A DNA stretch of 64,000 nt from Planctomycetota bacterium (GTDB lineage Bacteria > Planctomycetota > PLA2 > JAEUHO01), in contig JACKGW010000009.1 in the NCBI GenBank assembly GCA_020631815.1, forward strand, positions 62,001-126,000. Reading direction: 5' to 3'. A model generated the notes under the pieces. The model made no database searches and was not told the DNA's origin. It saw only the letters and a list, made by a program, of their open reading frames with translations. Positions 53,913-61,375 of this stretch are shown here, piece after piece. Position 1 is the first letter of the stretch; every line of letters begins with the position of its first letter. Position numbers and translations under genes: made by a program.

Positions 53913-54949
53913 CCGAGCCGCTCGCCACCGTCCTCGCCAGCGCGTTCCACGCGAACGGCGAGGGCGCCCCGGCGTGGCGCGACGTCCCCGCCGACTGGGG
54001 ACCGCTGCTGGCCGCACGCGGGCGCACGCCGGACGTCGACGACGAACCGCCCGGCGAAGACGACCCGGCCTTGCGCGTGCTCGGTCCCCACGGACGGCAA
54101 CTGGGCGCGGTGCTTGGCGCCGTCCACGAGGCCGGTGGCGCCGCCACGCTCGACCGCGATGCGGTGGGCTTGTTCGTGGCCACCGACGTCGTCGACCCCG
54201 AGCCCGACGACATCCTGCCTGCGCTTCGTGCGTCCGCGGACAAGGAGGGCGGCTTCGACCTCACGCGCTTCTTCGCCGGCGGCTTCCGCTCGCTGCATCC
54301 GCTCTGGCCGTTGGCCCAGCTGAACAACGTGGCAGTAGGCCAGGTGGCCATCGACCTCGCCGTGCGCGGGGAGAACGCCGTGTTCGGCAGCGAAGCCGAC
54401 GCCGGCGTGCGCGCCCTCCTCGAGGCCGCATGGTCGGTGCAGGAAGGCCACGCGCGCGCGGCCCTCGTGGGCGCGACGGCGCCGCGCGCCGGTGCGTTTG
54501 CCGAAGCGCGCGCCTACGTGGAAGGCTGGCCCGCCGACCGGCCGCTCGGCCAAGGTGCCTGCGCGGTGTTGCTTGGGACCTCCCCGGCCCCGCGTCCGCG
54601 CGGCGCGGTGTCGATCCTCGCCGGCACCACGGGCCACGGTACCGGCGACGACGCCACCGCCTGGGAGGACGTCATCGAGCACGCCCTGTCCAGCGCCGGC
54701 GGCCCCACGCCCGTCGTCGTGCATGCGCCGGGCGAACCCGCCTTGACCGAGGCCTTGGGCGCGCTGGGCATGGCCTCGATCGAACGCCGTGACCTCGAAG
54801 CCGGCGTCGGCCACCTCGGACCCGCGTCCGCGCTGGCGGTGCTCGCTGTGCTCGACGCGCGTCCCGGCAACGAGCCGGCCGGCGCGCACCTGCTCCTGGT
54901 GCGCGGACCCAACGGCGGACGCGGCGCCCTCGTGCTGGAGGTCGCATGA
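53909..54949 (+). CDS. Ketosynthase-like protein without catalytic Cys (CLF-type)
   Basis: This 346-aa thiolase-fold protein is coupled to KS 1 (ATGA). The site where the Cys should lie reads PLAQLNNVAVGQVAID, so the nucleophile is Asn or missing. The strand LVGATAP and the C-terminal AGVGHLGPASALAVL (a remnant of the KS GHxxGAAG motif) are still visible. It also lacks a canonical HGT motif. Such proteins act as chain-length factors beside an active KS. It shows long Pro/Ala/Asp-rich loops. Function by context. Confidence 0.75.
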   Translation: MTEPLATVLASAFHANGEGAPAWRDVPADWGPLLAARGRTPDVDDEPPGEDDPALRVLGPHGRQLGAVLGAVHEAGGAATLDRDAVGLFVATDVVDPEPDDILPALRASADKEGGFDLTRFFAGGFRSLHPLWPLAQLNNVAVGQVAIDLAVRGENAVFGSEADAGVRALLEAAWSVQEGHARAALVGATAPRAGAFAEARAYVEGWPADRPLGQGACAVLLGTSPAPRPRGAVSILAGTTGHGTGDDATAWEDVIEHALSSAGGPTPVVVHAPGEPALTEALGALGMASIERRDLEAGVGHLGPASALAVLAVLDARPGNEPAGAHLLLVRGPNGGRGALVLEVA

Positions 54950-55380
54950 GGTTCGTCCTCTTCGACCGCGTCACCGCCTTCGAAGCGGGCAAGCGCATCG
55001 AGGGCCTCAAGCTGCTCTCGGCCAGCGACGATGCGTTCGGCGCGCCCACCGGTGCGCACGGCTACCCGCCCGCGCTCGTGCTGGAGGCCATGGTCCAGCT
55101 GCTCGCGTGGACGGCCATCGCCAAGCACGGTTTCTCCATGAGCGTCGTGATGGCCGGCGTGGACGACGTCGAGATCAGCCCCACGCTGAAGCCCGGTACG
55201 ACGCTCTCGATCACCGGCCAGCTGATGGGCACCAACCCCAAGGGCAGCCTGGGTCGCGTCGAAGCACGCGTCGATGGCGAGGTCGTGGCCCGTGCCGGCC
55301 GCGTGCTCTACGCCCACGTGGAGGGCATGGACCCCGAGGTGATGAAGGCGCGCTTCCGCGCGCTGGGGGGGCCAGCATGA
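54946..55380 (+). CDS. Hotdog-fold dehydratase-like protein 1
   Basis: This 144-aa protein overlaps the previous gene by four bases. The central helix HGYPPALVLEAMVQLLAW corresponds to FabZ/FabA-type HxFPxxPxxPGxLxxEAMxQ, with Glu47 and His38 as possible catalytic residues, though the His-Phe-Pro motif is altered. SLGRVEARVDGEVVARAGRVLYAHVE forms the later strands. It may dehydrate 3-hydroxyacyl-ACP or act as a thioesterase-like subunit. A second, more canonical dehydratase follows at 57819. Confidence 0.75.
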   Translation: MRFVLFDRVTAFEAGKRIEGLKLLSASDDAFGAPTGAHGYPPALVLEAMVQLLAWTAIAKHGFSMSVVMAGVDDVEISPTLKPGTTLSITGQLMGTNPKGSLGRVEARVDGEVVARAGRVLYAHVEGMDPEVMKARFRALGGPA

Positions 55381-56672
55381 GCCCGCGCCGCGTCGTGGTG
55401 ACGGGCTTGGGCCTCGTGACGCCGCTCGGCGACGACGTCGACGTCGTCTTCGATCGTCTCGTGGCCGGGGACGTCGCCGTGCGTGCCCCGCGCCGTCCGG
55501 GCCTCGCCGAGCACGCACCGCCCACACACGCCCTGGCCGAGCTTCCGGACGACCTTCTGGAGCGCCTGCACCGCGAGCTGGGCGCCGACGCAGGACACGA
55601 CGTGCGCACGTTGGCCGGCGTGGCCGCCGCCGAGCAGGCGCTCCGCCACGCCCAGCTGGACCCGGCGAGCGCGCCGCGCCTGGGCGTGGTGTTGGGCAGC
55701 GGCCCGGGCCACTTCGACCCGGCGCGCCTTGCCGCCGCGGCGAACGCGACCTTCGACGTCGCGCGCTACGCCGAGGGCCTCGCGCCCGGGCAGCCCGAGT
55801 CGCTGGGGCTTCCCCGTCGCGCGGAAGCGCCCGCGTCGCTCGTCGCACGACGCGCTGGCACGCGTGGCCCCGTGCACGCCGTCACCACCGCGTGCGCCGC
55901 GAGCAACCAAGCCCTGGGCATCGCCTACCGCATGATCCGCCGCGGCGAGATCGACGTGGCCGTGGCCGGCGGCAGCGACAGCATGGTCAACCCGCAGGGC
56001 CTCGTGTTCTTCGTGTTGCTCGGCGCCTCCGCGCACGTCGACCCGAGCGACCCGGCCTCGGCGTGTCGTCCGTTCGACCGCAAGCGAAGCGGCCTCGTCA
56101 TGGGGGAAGGCGCGGGCTGCGCCGTCCTCGAGTCGCTCGAGCACGCACGCGCCCGCGGTGCCACGATCCTCGCGGAGGTCACGGGCTACGGCACCACGCT
56201 CGACGCGTGGCGCATCACGGCACCGGAACCGGAAGGCAAGGGCGCGGCCCACGCCATGCGCGCGGCGCTGGCCGACGGCGGCCTCGAGCCGGGCGACGTC
56301 GACTTCGTCAATGCGCACGGCACGGGCACCAAGCGCAACGACCCGGCCGAAGTCCACGCCGTGAAGGGCGCGTTCGGCGAGCACGCGAGCCGCTTGGCGG
56401 TCACCTCCTCCAAGGGGGCGCTCGGCCATCTGCTGTCCGGCGCCGCAGGCGTGGCGTTCGTCGCCTGCGTCAGCGCCGTCCAGCGCCAAGCCGTGCCCCC
56501 CACCGCGAACCTGGCCGACCCGGATCGCCACTGCGACCTCGATCACGTGCCGGGCACGGGCCGCGCCATGCCGGTTCGTGCTGCCATGAACGATGCCTTC
56601 GCGTTCGGGGGCCAGAACGCCTGCCTCCTGGTTTCCCGCTTCGAGGAAGCCGGGCGAGGATCGAAGCGATGA
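55377..56672 (+). CDS. Beta-ketoacyl-ACP synthase II-like (competent KS 2)
   Basis: This 431-aa enzyme is coupled to the dehydratase by ATGA. The opening RRVVVTGLGLVTPLG, Cys173 in TTACAASNQALGIA, His314 in VNAHGTGT and His351 in SSKGALGHLLSGAAG are all intact. FDRKRSGLVMGEGAG is typical of FabF. It is the second active KS of the cluster and is clearly distinct from KS 1 in its N-terminal half (a Pro/Ala/His-rich stretch near residues 40-60). Confidence 0.92.
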   Translation: MSPRRVVVTGLGLVTPLGDDVDVVFDRLVAGDVAVRAPRRPGLAEHAPPTHALAELPDDLLERLHRELGADAGHDVRTLAGVAAAEQALRHAQLDPASAPRLGVVLGSGPGHFDPARLAAAANATFDVARYAEGLAPGQPESLGLPRRAEAPASLVARRAGTRGPVHAVTTACAASNQALGIAYRMIRRGEIDVAVAGGSDSMVNPQGLVFFVLLGASAHVDPSDPASACRPFDRKRSGLVMGEGAGCAVLESLEHARARGATILAEVTGYGTTLDAWRITAPEPEGKGAAHAMRAALADGGLEPGDVDFVNAHGTGTKRNDPAEVHAVKGAFGEHASRLAVTSSKGALGHLLSGAAGVAFVACVSAVQRQAVPPTANLADPDRHCDLDHVPGTGRAMPVRAAMNDAFAFGGQNACLLVSRFEEAGRGSKR

Positions 56673-57424
56673 GCGAGGCCACGCCCCCCACCCGCCGCCG
56701 CGTTCTCGTGACGGGCGCGTCCCGCGGCATCGGCGCGGCCATCGCCAAGCGCCTCGGCGGCGAGGGCGACCACGTCTTCGTGCACTACGCCGGGCGCGAG
56801 GACGCGGCGAAGGCCGTGGCCGCCGACATCGAGGCGGCGGGTGGCGCCGCGACGGTGGTGCAGGCCGACCTCGGGGACGCCGCACAGCTGGACGCCATGC
56901 TCGCCCAGGTCGAAGCCGACGGCCCGCTCGACGCGTACGTCGCCAACGCCGGCCTCACCAAGGACGGCCTGGTGTTGACGATGCGCGAGAAGGACTGGCG
57001 TCGCGTTCTCGACGTGGACCTCGATGCGCCGTTCAAGATCCTGCAGCGCGTGCTGCGCGGCATGCTGCGCGCCCGCGCGGGCCGCGTCGTGCACGTCAGC
57101 AGCATCCAGGCCATCCGCGGTGGCCTCGGCCAGCCCAACTACGCCGCGGCCAAGGCGGGCCTGCTCGCGCTGACGCGGGCCGCGGCGCTCGAGGTGGCCG
57201 AGCGGGGCATCACGGTGAACGCCGTGCTGCCCGGCTTCATCGACACCGACATGACGGCCTCGCTGCAGCGCAAGGCCGGCGACCGCATCCTCGAGCACAT
57301 CCCCTTGAAGCGCTACGGCACCCCCGACGATGTCGCGGGCCTCGTGCGCTTCCTGCTCTCCGACGACGCGGCCTACATCACGGGCCAGAGCTTCGTCGTG
57401 GACGGAGGCCTGTCCGTCGCATGA
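56669..57424 (+). CDS. fabG: 3-oxoacyl-ACP reductase FabG-like
   Basis: This 251-aa SDR has LVTGASRGIGAAIAKRL (14-29), VANAGLTKDGLV, and the full catalytic set Ser144/145, Tyr158 and Lys162 (NYAAAKAGL). VNAVLPGFIDTDM and ITGQSFVVDGGL round off the family pattern. It should reduce the keto group made by the KS enzymes using NADPH. It is coupled both upstream and downstream by ATGA overlaps, placing it firmly in the operon. Confidence 0.93.
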   Translation: MSEATPPTRRRVLVTGASRGIGAAIAKRLGGEGDHVFVHYAGREDAAKAVAADIEAAGGAATVVQADLGDAAQLDAMLAQVEADGPLDAYVANAGLTKDGLVLTMREKDWRRVLDVDLDAPFKILQRVLRGMLRARAGRVVHVSSIQAIRGGLGQPNYAAAKAGLLALTRAAALEVAERGITVNAVLPGFIDTDMTASLQRKAGDRILEHIPLKRYGTPDDVAGLVRFLLSDDAAYITGQSFVVDGGLSVA

Positions 57425-57822
57425 CGACCGCGTCGCTCGCCCACGGCGTGGACCTCGTCCACGTGCCCCGCTTCCGGGAGGTCTTCGAAGGCCGGCCCGA
57501 GCGCCAGGCCCGCGTGTTCACGCCCGGCGAGCTCGAGGACGTCTGCGACCGTGCGGATCCCATCACGCACTTGGCGGCGCGGTTCGCCGCCAAGGAGGCC
57601 GTGTTCAAGGCCTTGGGCGTGGGACTCGGCGGCGTGGGCATCGACAGCCGCTTCCACGACGTGGAAGTGCGTCGTGCCGGTGGCCCGCCGGGCGTACGCC
57701 TCTCGGGCAAGCTCGCCCGCCGCGCCGAGGCGCGTCATCTGCAGGGCGGCGTGCTGTCGCTCTCCCACGACGGCGACTACGCGTTGGCCAGCGTGCTCTT
57801 CCCCGTCGGGAGCGCGTCGTGA
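57421..57822 (+). CDS. acpS: Holo-ACP synthase (AcpS-type phosphopantetheinyl transferase)
   Basis: This 133-aa protein has GVDLVHVPRFREVF near the N-terminus and RFAAKEAVFKALGVGLGG near residues 53-70, the magnesium-binding Asp and Glu motifs of AcpS. LSLSHDGDYALASV is the C-terminal HD-type motif. It transfers phosphopantetheine to Ser44 of the ACP. Presence within the operon suggests a dedicated activation of this unusual ACP. Confidence 0.9.
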   Translation: MTTASLAHGVDLVHVPRFREVFEGRPERQARVFTPGELEDVCDRADPITHLAARFAAKEAVFKALGVGLGGVGIDSRFHDVEVRRAGGPPGVRLSGKLARRAEARHLQGGVLSLSHDGDYALASVLFPVGSAS

Positions 57823-58229
57823 GGTTCCACGTGGCCGCCTACGACGCCGCGACCTCCGACGCCACCACGGCCCGGGGCTCGTTCTGCTTGGCCGCAGGCC
57901 ACGAGATCTTCGATCACCACTTCCCCGAGCGTGCCGTCGTGCCGGGCAACACCGTGCTGGAGGCCGCCGCGCAGCTCGCGCACCTCCACGAGATGGCGCA
58001 GTCCAGCGGCACCACGGCCTTCCTCCTGGACCGCGTGGTCACCGCCCGCTGGACGCGCCTGGTCGGACCCGACGAGCGCGTGGACATCACGCTGTCCCCC
58101 AAGGAGGCGGCCGACGGACGTCGCGGCTACGACGTGAGGTGCGCCGTCGGGGACGAGCCCAGCGCCACGATCGAGATCGAGGGCCGCTTGGTGCCGCATG
58201 TCGTCAAGACCCGGGAGGACCGCCCGTGA
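57819..58229 (+). CDS. FabZ-like 3-hydroxyacyl-ACP dehydratase 2
   Basis: This 136-aa hotdog protein starts with GTG overlapping the AcpS stop. HHFPERAVVPGNTVLEAAAQLAHLHEM has the FabZ His-Phe-Pro motif, Pro-Gly pair and catalytic Glu (Glu48). RVVTARWTRLVGPDERVDITL follows. It should remove water from 3-hydroxyacyl-ACP. It is the more canonical of the two dehydratases in the cluster. It overlaps the next GTG start by four bases. Confidence 0.85.
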   Translation: MRFHVAAYDAATSDATTARGSFCLAAGHEIFDHHFPERAVVPGNTVLEAAAQLAHLHEMAQSSGTTAFLLDRVVTARWTRLVGPDERVDITLSPKEAADGRRGYDVRCAVGDEPSATIEIEGRLVPHVVKTREDRP

Positions 58230-59314
58230 GGCCCGCGCTGGACATCCTCGGGGCGGCGGTCGCGACGGCGTTCGGCGACGCCGACCAGACGCTCGATGCC
58301 TTGGAGGCCGGCCGCTCGGCCGTGGCCGACCAAGGCGATGCGGGCGACGACAAGGCGCGCGCCCTCGCGGCGGTCGCTGACGCCTCCGACGTGCACGTGC
58401 CGCTCCCGCCCGATCTCGACCCGCAGGTGAAGTTCCTCTCGGGCAGCGGCAAGATGCTGGCCGATGCAGCGCACGCGGCCGCTGAACAGGCCCACTTGGT
58501 CGCCGATGCCGCGCGGGCCGGGCGCCGCGGGTTGTGGCTGGCGCAGATGGACGCCGGCGACTGGGACTGCCACGACTTCACGCCCGCGGTGCATGCCGCC
58601 GACACGCACGACTCCGATGGCGTCCCCACCGACGATGCGATCAACCGTGCCTCGCTGCGCGTGGTGAAGCCCTTCTTCCTGCTCGAGGACCTGAAGAACA
58701 ACGCGTTCTCGTTCCTCGCGTCCTGGTTCGACTTGCGCGGCGCCAACACGAGTGCAGCTGGCCACGGTGCCAGCGGCATGGTGCTGCTCGACATGGCCGC
58801 GCGTGCGATGCAGCGCGGCACGCTCGACCTCGCGGTGATGGCGTGGGGTGCACGCCTCACGCCGCCCTTCGCACGCCACGAGCGTGCCCTGGCTGCCGAG
58901 CCGCATCCGCCGGCGACGGCGCCCGGAGATGGCGCAGCGGTCGTGGTGCTCGCTCCGCAAGGCACGGGCGACGTGAAGGCGCACACGCGCATCACCACGC
59001 TCGAGGTGGGCCACGAGCCGGGCAGCAACGGTCCGCTCCCCGATGCACACGGCGGGGCCTTGCCGCTGGCCGTCCTCGCCACGGGCCCCGGCGGCCTGCC
59101 GCCCGGCGCCTTCCGCCTCGACCCGCATATCGGGGACGTGGGCCTGGCCGCCGACGGCGTGGCCTTGGCCTTGCTCGACGCGGCGGCCCGCCGCGGCCGC
59201 CTGCCGCGCCCTGGCGGCGGCACCACGCCGTGGCCCCTTGGGACCCAGGTCCTCCTGGTCGCCCGCGGGCCCCAGGGCGTAGGGGGTTCGCTGCGCGTCG
59301 AGCGCTGCGCGTAG
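58226..59314 (+). CDS. Ketosynthase-like protein 2 without catalytic Cys
   Basis: This 362-aa thiolase-fold protein starts with GTG 58226. The core reads WFDLRGANTSAAGHGASGMVLLDMAARAMQRGTLDLAVMAWGAR, which aligns with the KS nucleophile elbow and following helix but has Ala or Gly where the Cys should be. SLRVVKPFFLLEDLKNNAFSF is an N-terminal segment resembling KS/thiolase-like proteins of polyene clusters. The C-terminal His motifs are not evident. It is the last gene of the coupled array. A structural partner role is inferred. Confidence 0.72.
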   Translation: MRPALDILGAAVATAFGDADQTLDALEAGRSAVADQGDAGDDKARALAAVADASDVHVPLPPDLDPQVKFLSGSGKMLADAAHAAAEQAHLVADAARAGRRGLWLAQMDAGDWDCHDFTPAVHAADTHDSDGVPTDDAINRASLRVVKPFFLLEDLKNNAFSFLASWFDLRGANTSAAGHGASGMVLLDMAARAMQRGTLDLAVMAWGARLTPPFARHERALAAEPHPPATAPGDGAAVVVLAPQGTGDVKAHTRITTLEVGHEPGSNGPLPDAHGGALPLAVLATGPGGLPPGAFRLDPHIGDVGLAADGVALALLDAAARRGRLPRPGGGTTPWPLGTQVLLVARGPQGVGGSLRVERCA

Positions 59315-59344
59315 ACTCTCTCCCGTTCCCGGGAGGAGTCCCCC

Positions 59345-60334
59345 ATGAGGCGCACCGTCTTCTTCGCCCTGCCGCTTGCCGCGGCCGTGGCATTCGCCAC
59401 GTCATCCCTTCGCTCGGCCGACGCCGCCTTGGACGTCGGCGACGCCGCCGCGGAGTGGGTGGTGCAAGAGATGGTCAACGGCGACGCCGTGACGCTCGCC
59501 GAGCTGCGCGGGCGTGTCTTGCTGTACGAGTTCATCGGCACCACCTGAGGCCCCTGCAAGGGTCAGGTGGGTCACCTGAACGAGCTGAAGCACAAGTACG
59601 CCGAGAGAGGCCTCGTCATCCTGGGCGTGGCGCGCGAGTCCAAGGCCGCCGTCGAGGCGTTCGTCGAGGAGACGAAGGCCGAGTACCCGTTCCTCATCGA
59701 AGACGGGGCCACGCGGAAGGCATACGGCATTACATCCATTCCCCACGCCGCGCTCATCGGCCCCAGCGGTCGCGTGGTCTGGAAGGGCAACCCCGGAAGC
59801 CTGCAGGACAGCATCATCGAGGAGCAGCTCGACAAGGCGAGGCTCCTGCCCGAGCTCCCCTCCGCGCTCTCGTCCGTGGGCAAGGATCTTGCCAAGCAGA
59901 AGTACGCCTCGGCGCGCGGCAAGGCCGAGAAGGCCTGCGAGCACAAGGACGAGGACGTGCAGACGGCGGCCAAGGCCGTCGTCGAGTGGATCGACTGGTT
60001 CTCCACCTCCACCATGGAGAGTGCTGCCCTCGACGACGAGAAGGGCAAGGCCTACGACGCGTGGCTTGCCTACGAGCTCGTCGCCGATGCCTACAAGGGC
60101 TTGGACATTGCCAAGGACGCCGAGGCCAAAGCCAAGGCCCTCGAGAAGGACGACGAGAAGGGCAAGGCCATCGACGCGGGCCGGAAGTTTGCCAAGCTCA
60201 TGGAGGACATCGAAGGACAGTCCCCCAAGAAGGCCCTTCGCAAGGTCGAGCCCTACGTGAAGAAGTACGAGGGCACGCCCCACGGCGATCGCGCCAAGGA
60301 GATGCTCGCCGAGCTCGAGAAGGCCGCGGACTGA
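59345..60334 (+). CDS. Predicted selenoprotein: exported thioredoxin-like protein (UGPC)
   Basis: With the TGA at 59546-59548 read as selenocysteine, this is one 329-aa frame starting at an ATG with a strong GGGAGGAG site. A signal peptide (MRRTVFFALPLAAAVAFATSS) leads into a TlpA/redoxin thioredoxin domain: VTLAELRGRVLLYEFIGTT, Sec68, GPCKGQVGHLNELKHKY, VILGVARESKAAVEAF, and cis-Pro133 in ITSIPHAALIGP. Sec replaces the nucleophilic Cys of CGPC. A helical Lys/Glu/Ala-rich C-terminal half follows, ending with YVKKYEGTPHGDRAKEMLAELEK. Both sides of the TGA encode matching parts of one domain, and a SECIS-like hairpin follows the TGA. A nonsense mutation is the alternative. Confidence 0.88.
59563..59579 (+). 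promoter_or_regulatory. SECIS-like hairpin for Sec68
   Basis: TCAGGTG-GGT-CACCTGA forms a perfect 7-bp stem with a G-first loop. The spacer from the TGA is 14 bases, and the loop begins 21 bases after the TGA, within the range known for bacterial SECIS elements. Confidence 0.75.
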
Positions 60335-60341
60335 CCGGCGG

Positions 60342-60746
60342 ATGTCCGACGCACTCCCGGACGGGGTAGGCGCCGCCTGCCCCATCGGCAACCTCACCAC
60401 GAAGGGCCGGCGCATCCGCCTGATCGGCGGCATCGGCGCCCTGATCGGCTTGGCCGTCGTCCTGGCCGTCGGTCCCTCCGGCTGGCCGCTCTGGACCTAC
60501 CTGGCCGCTGCCGGCGCCCTCGCCGGCGTCGTGGCCTTGAACGGCCTCCAGAGCGGTTCCGGCACCTGAGTGAACCTCGCCGCGCGCGGTCTGCGCGAGA
60601 CGGCCTCGGGCACGGAAGCGGTGACAGACGCTACGGACCTCGCCCGCCACCGCACCACCTCCAAGCGCATCCTGATGGCTTCGCTCGGTGCCGCCGCGGC
60701 GGGTGTGCTCTTGGCATGGCTTCGGGCGCACGCAACGGCCCCGTAG
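60342..60746 (+). CDS. Predicted selenoprotein: small three-helix membrane protein
   Basis: A 75-codon frame (60342-60566) is separated by a single TGA (60567-60569) from a 58-codon frame in the same reading frame that runs to TAG at 60744. Read through, the product has 134 residues: a CPIGNLTTKGRRIRLIGG opening, hydrophobic helices at about 25-42 and 49-65, LNGLQSGSGT, Sec76, VNLAARGLRETASGTEAV, and a third helix near the C-terminus (ILMASLGAAAAGVLLAWL). From memory, a family of small membrane proteins has a conserved Cys before an (V)xLAARG motif, which the TGA would replace; this needs a search. A SECIS-like hairpin follows. Alternative: two adjacent small genes, the second starting with GTG at 60570. 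Confidence 0.75.
60583..60597 (+). promoter_or_regulatory. SECIS-like hairpin for Sec76
   Basis: CGCGC-GGTCT-GCGCG is a 5-bp stem with loop GGUCU, 13 bases after the TGA. GGTCTGC occupies the same positions (22-28 from the T of TGA) as GGUCUGC in the E. coli fdhF SECIS as I recall it. Confidence 0.72.
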
Positions 60747-60754
60747 CCCACCGA

Positions 60755-60774
60755 CCGCCCCCTGCGGGTTTTTT
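60755..60774 (+). terminator. Probable intrinsic terminator
   Basis: CCGC-CCCCT-GCGG followed by G and six T residues, a rare T run in this GC-rich DNA, placed 8 bases after the stop of the second selenoprotein gene. The stem is short. Confidence 0.55.
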
Positions 60775-60848
60775 CCGGGTACCCCGCGCCCGCCTTGCGC
60801 ACTCCCCTCCGACACCGGGATCCGCACCCTGGTGATCGGGAGGGCCCC

Positions 60849-61325
60849 ATGCCGACAAAGCCGCTTTCGCTCATGTGGCTCTCCGTACTGGGGGTGCTCA
60901 CACTCTGTGCCTGCGGCCGGGCTGCGCCGCCCCTCGCTGGGACCGGTGCCCTGGCCCAAGGGTTCGTGGGCAAGGGATGGGTGGACAGCGCGCGCGCGGG
61001 CCGCGAGCGGGTTCCGCCGGGTGGCCGCATCTACGTGCACCTCCACCCCGGCGCCCCGCGCACGGCGAACGTCCTGCGCCGCCTCGACGACCTCGTCGCA
61101 TCTCGCGAGCACGTCGAGGTGATCGGGCTGATGGCCAGTCCGACGCGTGAGGAGGCCCGCGAGGCCCTGCGCGCCCTGGGCTTCTCCCACCCCTGTCTGT
61201 ACGGCGTCTCGCGGGCCGAGCTGGCACGCCACGGCATCACGCAAGCTCCCGCGGTGCGGGTCCTTGATGGCGGCGGGCACCTGATTGCACGCGACCTGCT
61301 GGGCATCGCCCTGCTCGCACGCTGA
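60849..61325 (+). CDS. Thioredoxin-fold lipoprotein without CxxC
   Basis: This 158-aa protein has a lipoprotein signal (SLMWLSVLGVLTLCAC; Cys20 or Cys22) and a thioredoxin-like body. GGRIYVHLHPGAPRTANVLRRLDDL sits where the WCGPC helix would be, with PGAPR instead of the redox pair. EHVEVIGLMASP and ARHGITQAPAVRVLDGGG (the cis-Pro segment) complete the fold. It lacks active-site cysteines except one in HPCLYG. It lies just downstream of the selenoprotein pair but after a likely terminator. The ATG has GGGAGG in front. Function unknown. Confidence 0.72.
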   Translation: MPTKPLSLMWLSVLGVLTLCACGRAAPPLAGTGALAQGFVGKGWVDSARAGRERVPPGGRIYVHLHPGAPRTANVLRRLDDLVASREHVEVIGLMASPTREEAREALRALGFSHPCLYGVSRAELARHGITQAPAVRVLDGGGHLIARDLLGIALLAR

Positions 61326-61375
61326 ACCACGGACATGGAGCTGTGCCGCTGAGCGCATGCTCCCGGAGGAAGACG

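Noticed and set aside
59345..59548. The redoxin gene as a pseudogene broken by a nonsense mutation
   Set aside because: The TGA falls exactly on the catalytic Cys codon, the rest of the frame is intact with normal codon use, and a SECIS-like stem follows at the right distance. Not excluded fully without Sec machinery evidence.
60570..60746. A separate 58-aa gene starting with GTG directly after a TGA stop
   Set aside because: Same frame as the preceding one with no spacing for a ribosome site and a SECIS-like hairpin just inside it; read-through as one selenoprotein explains it better. Kept as the alternative.
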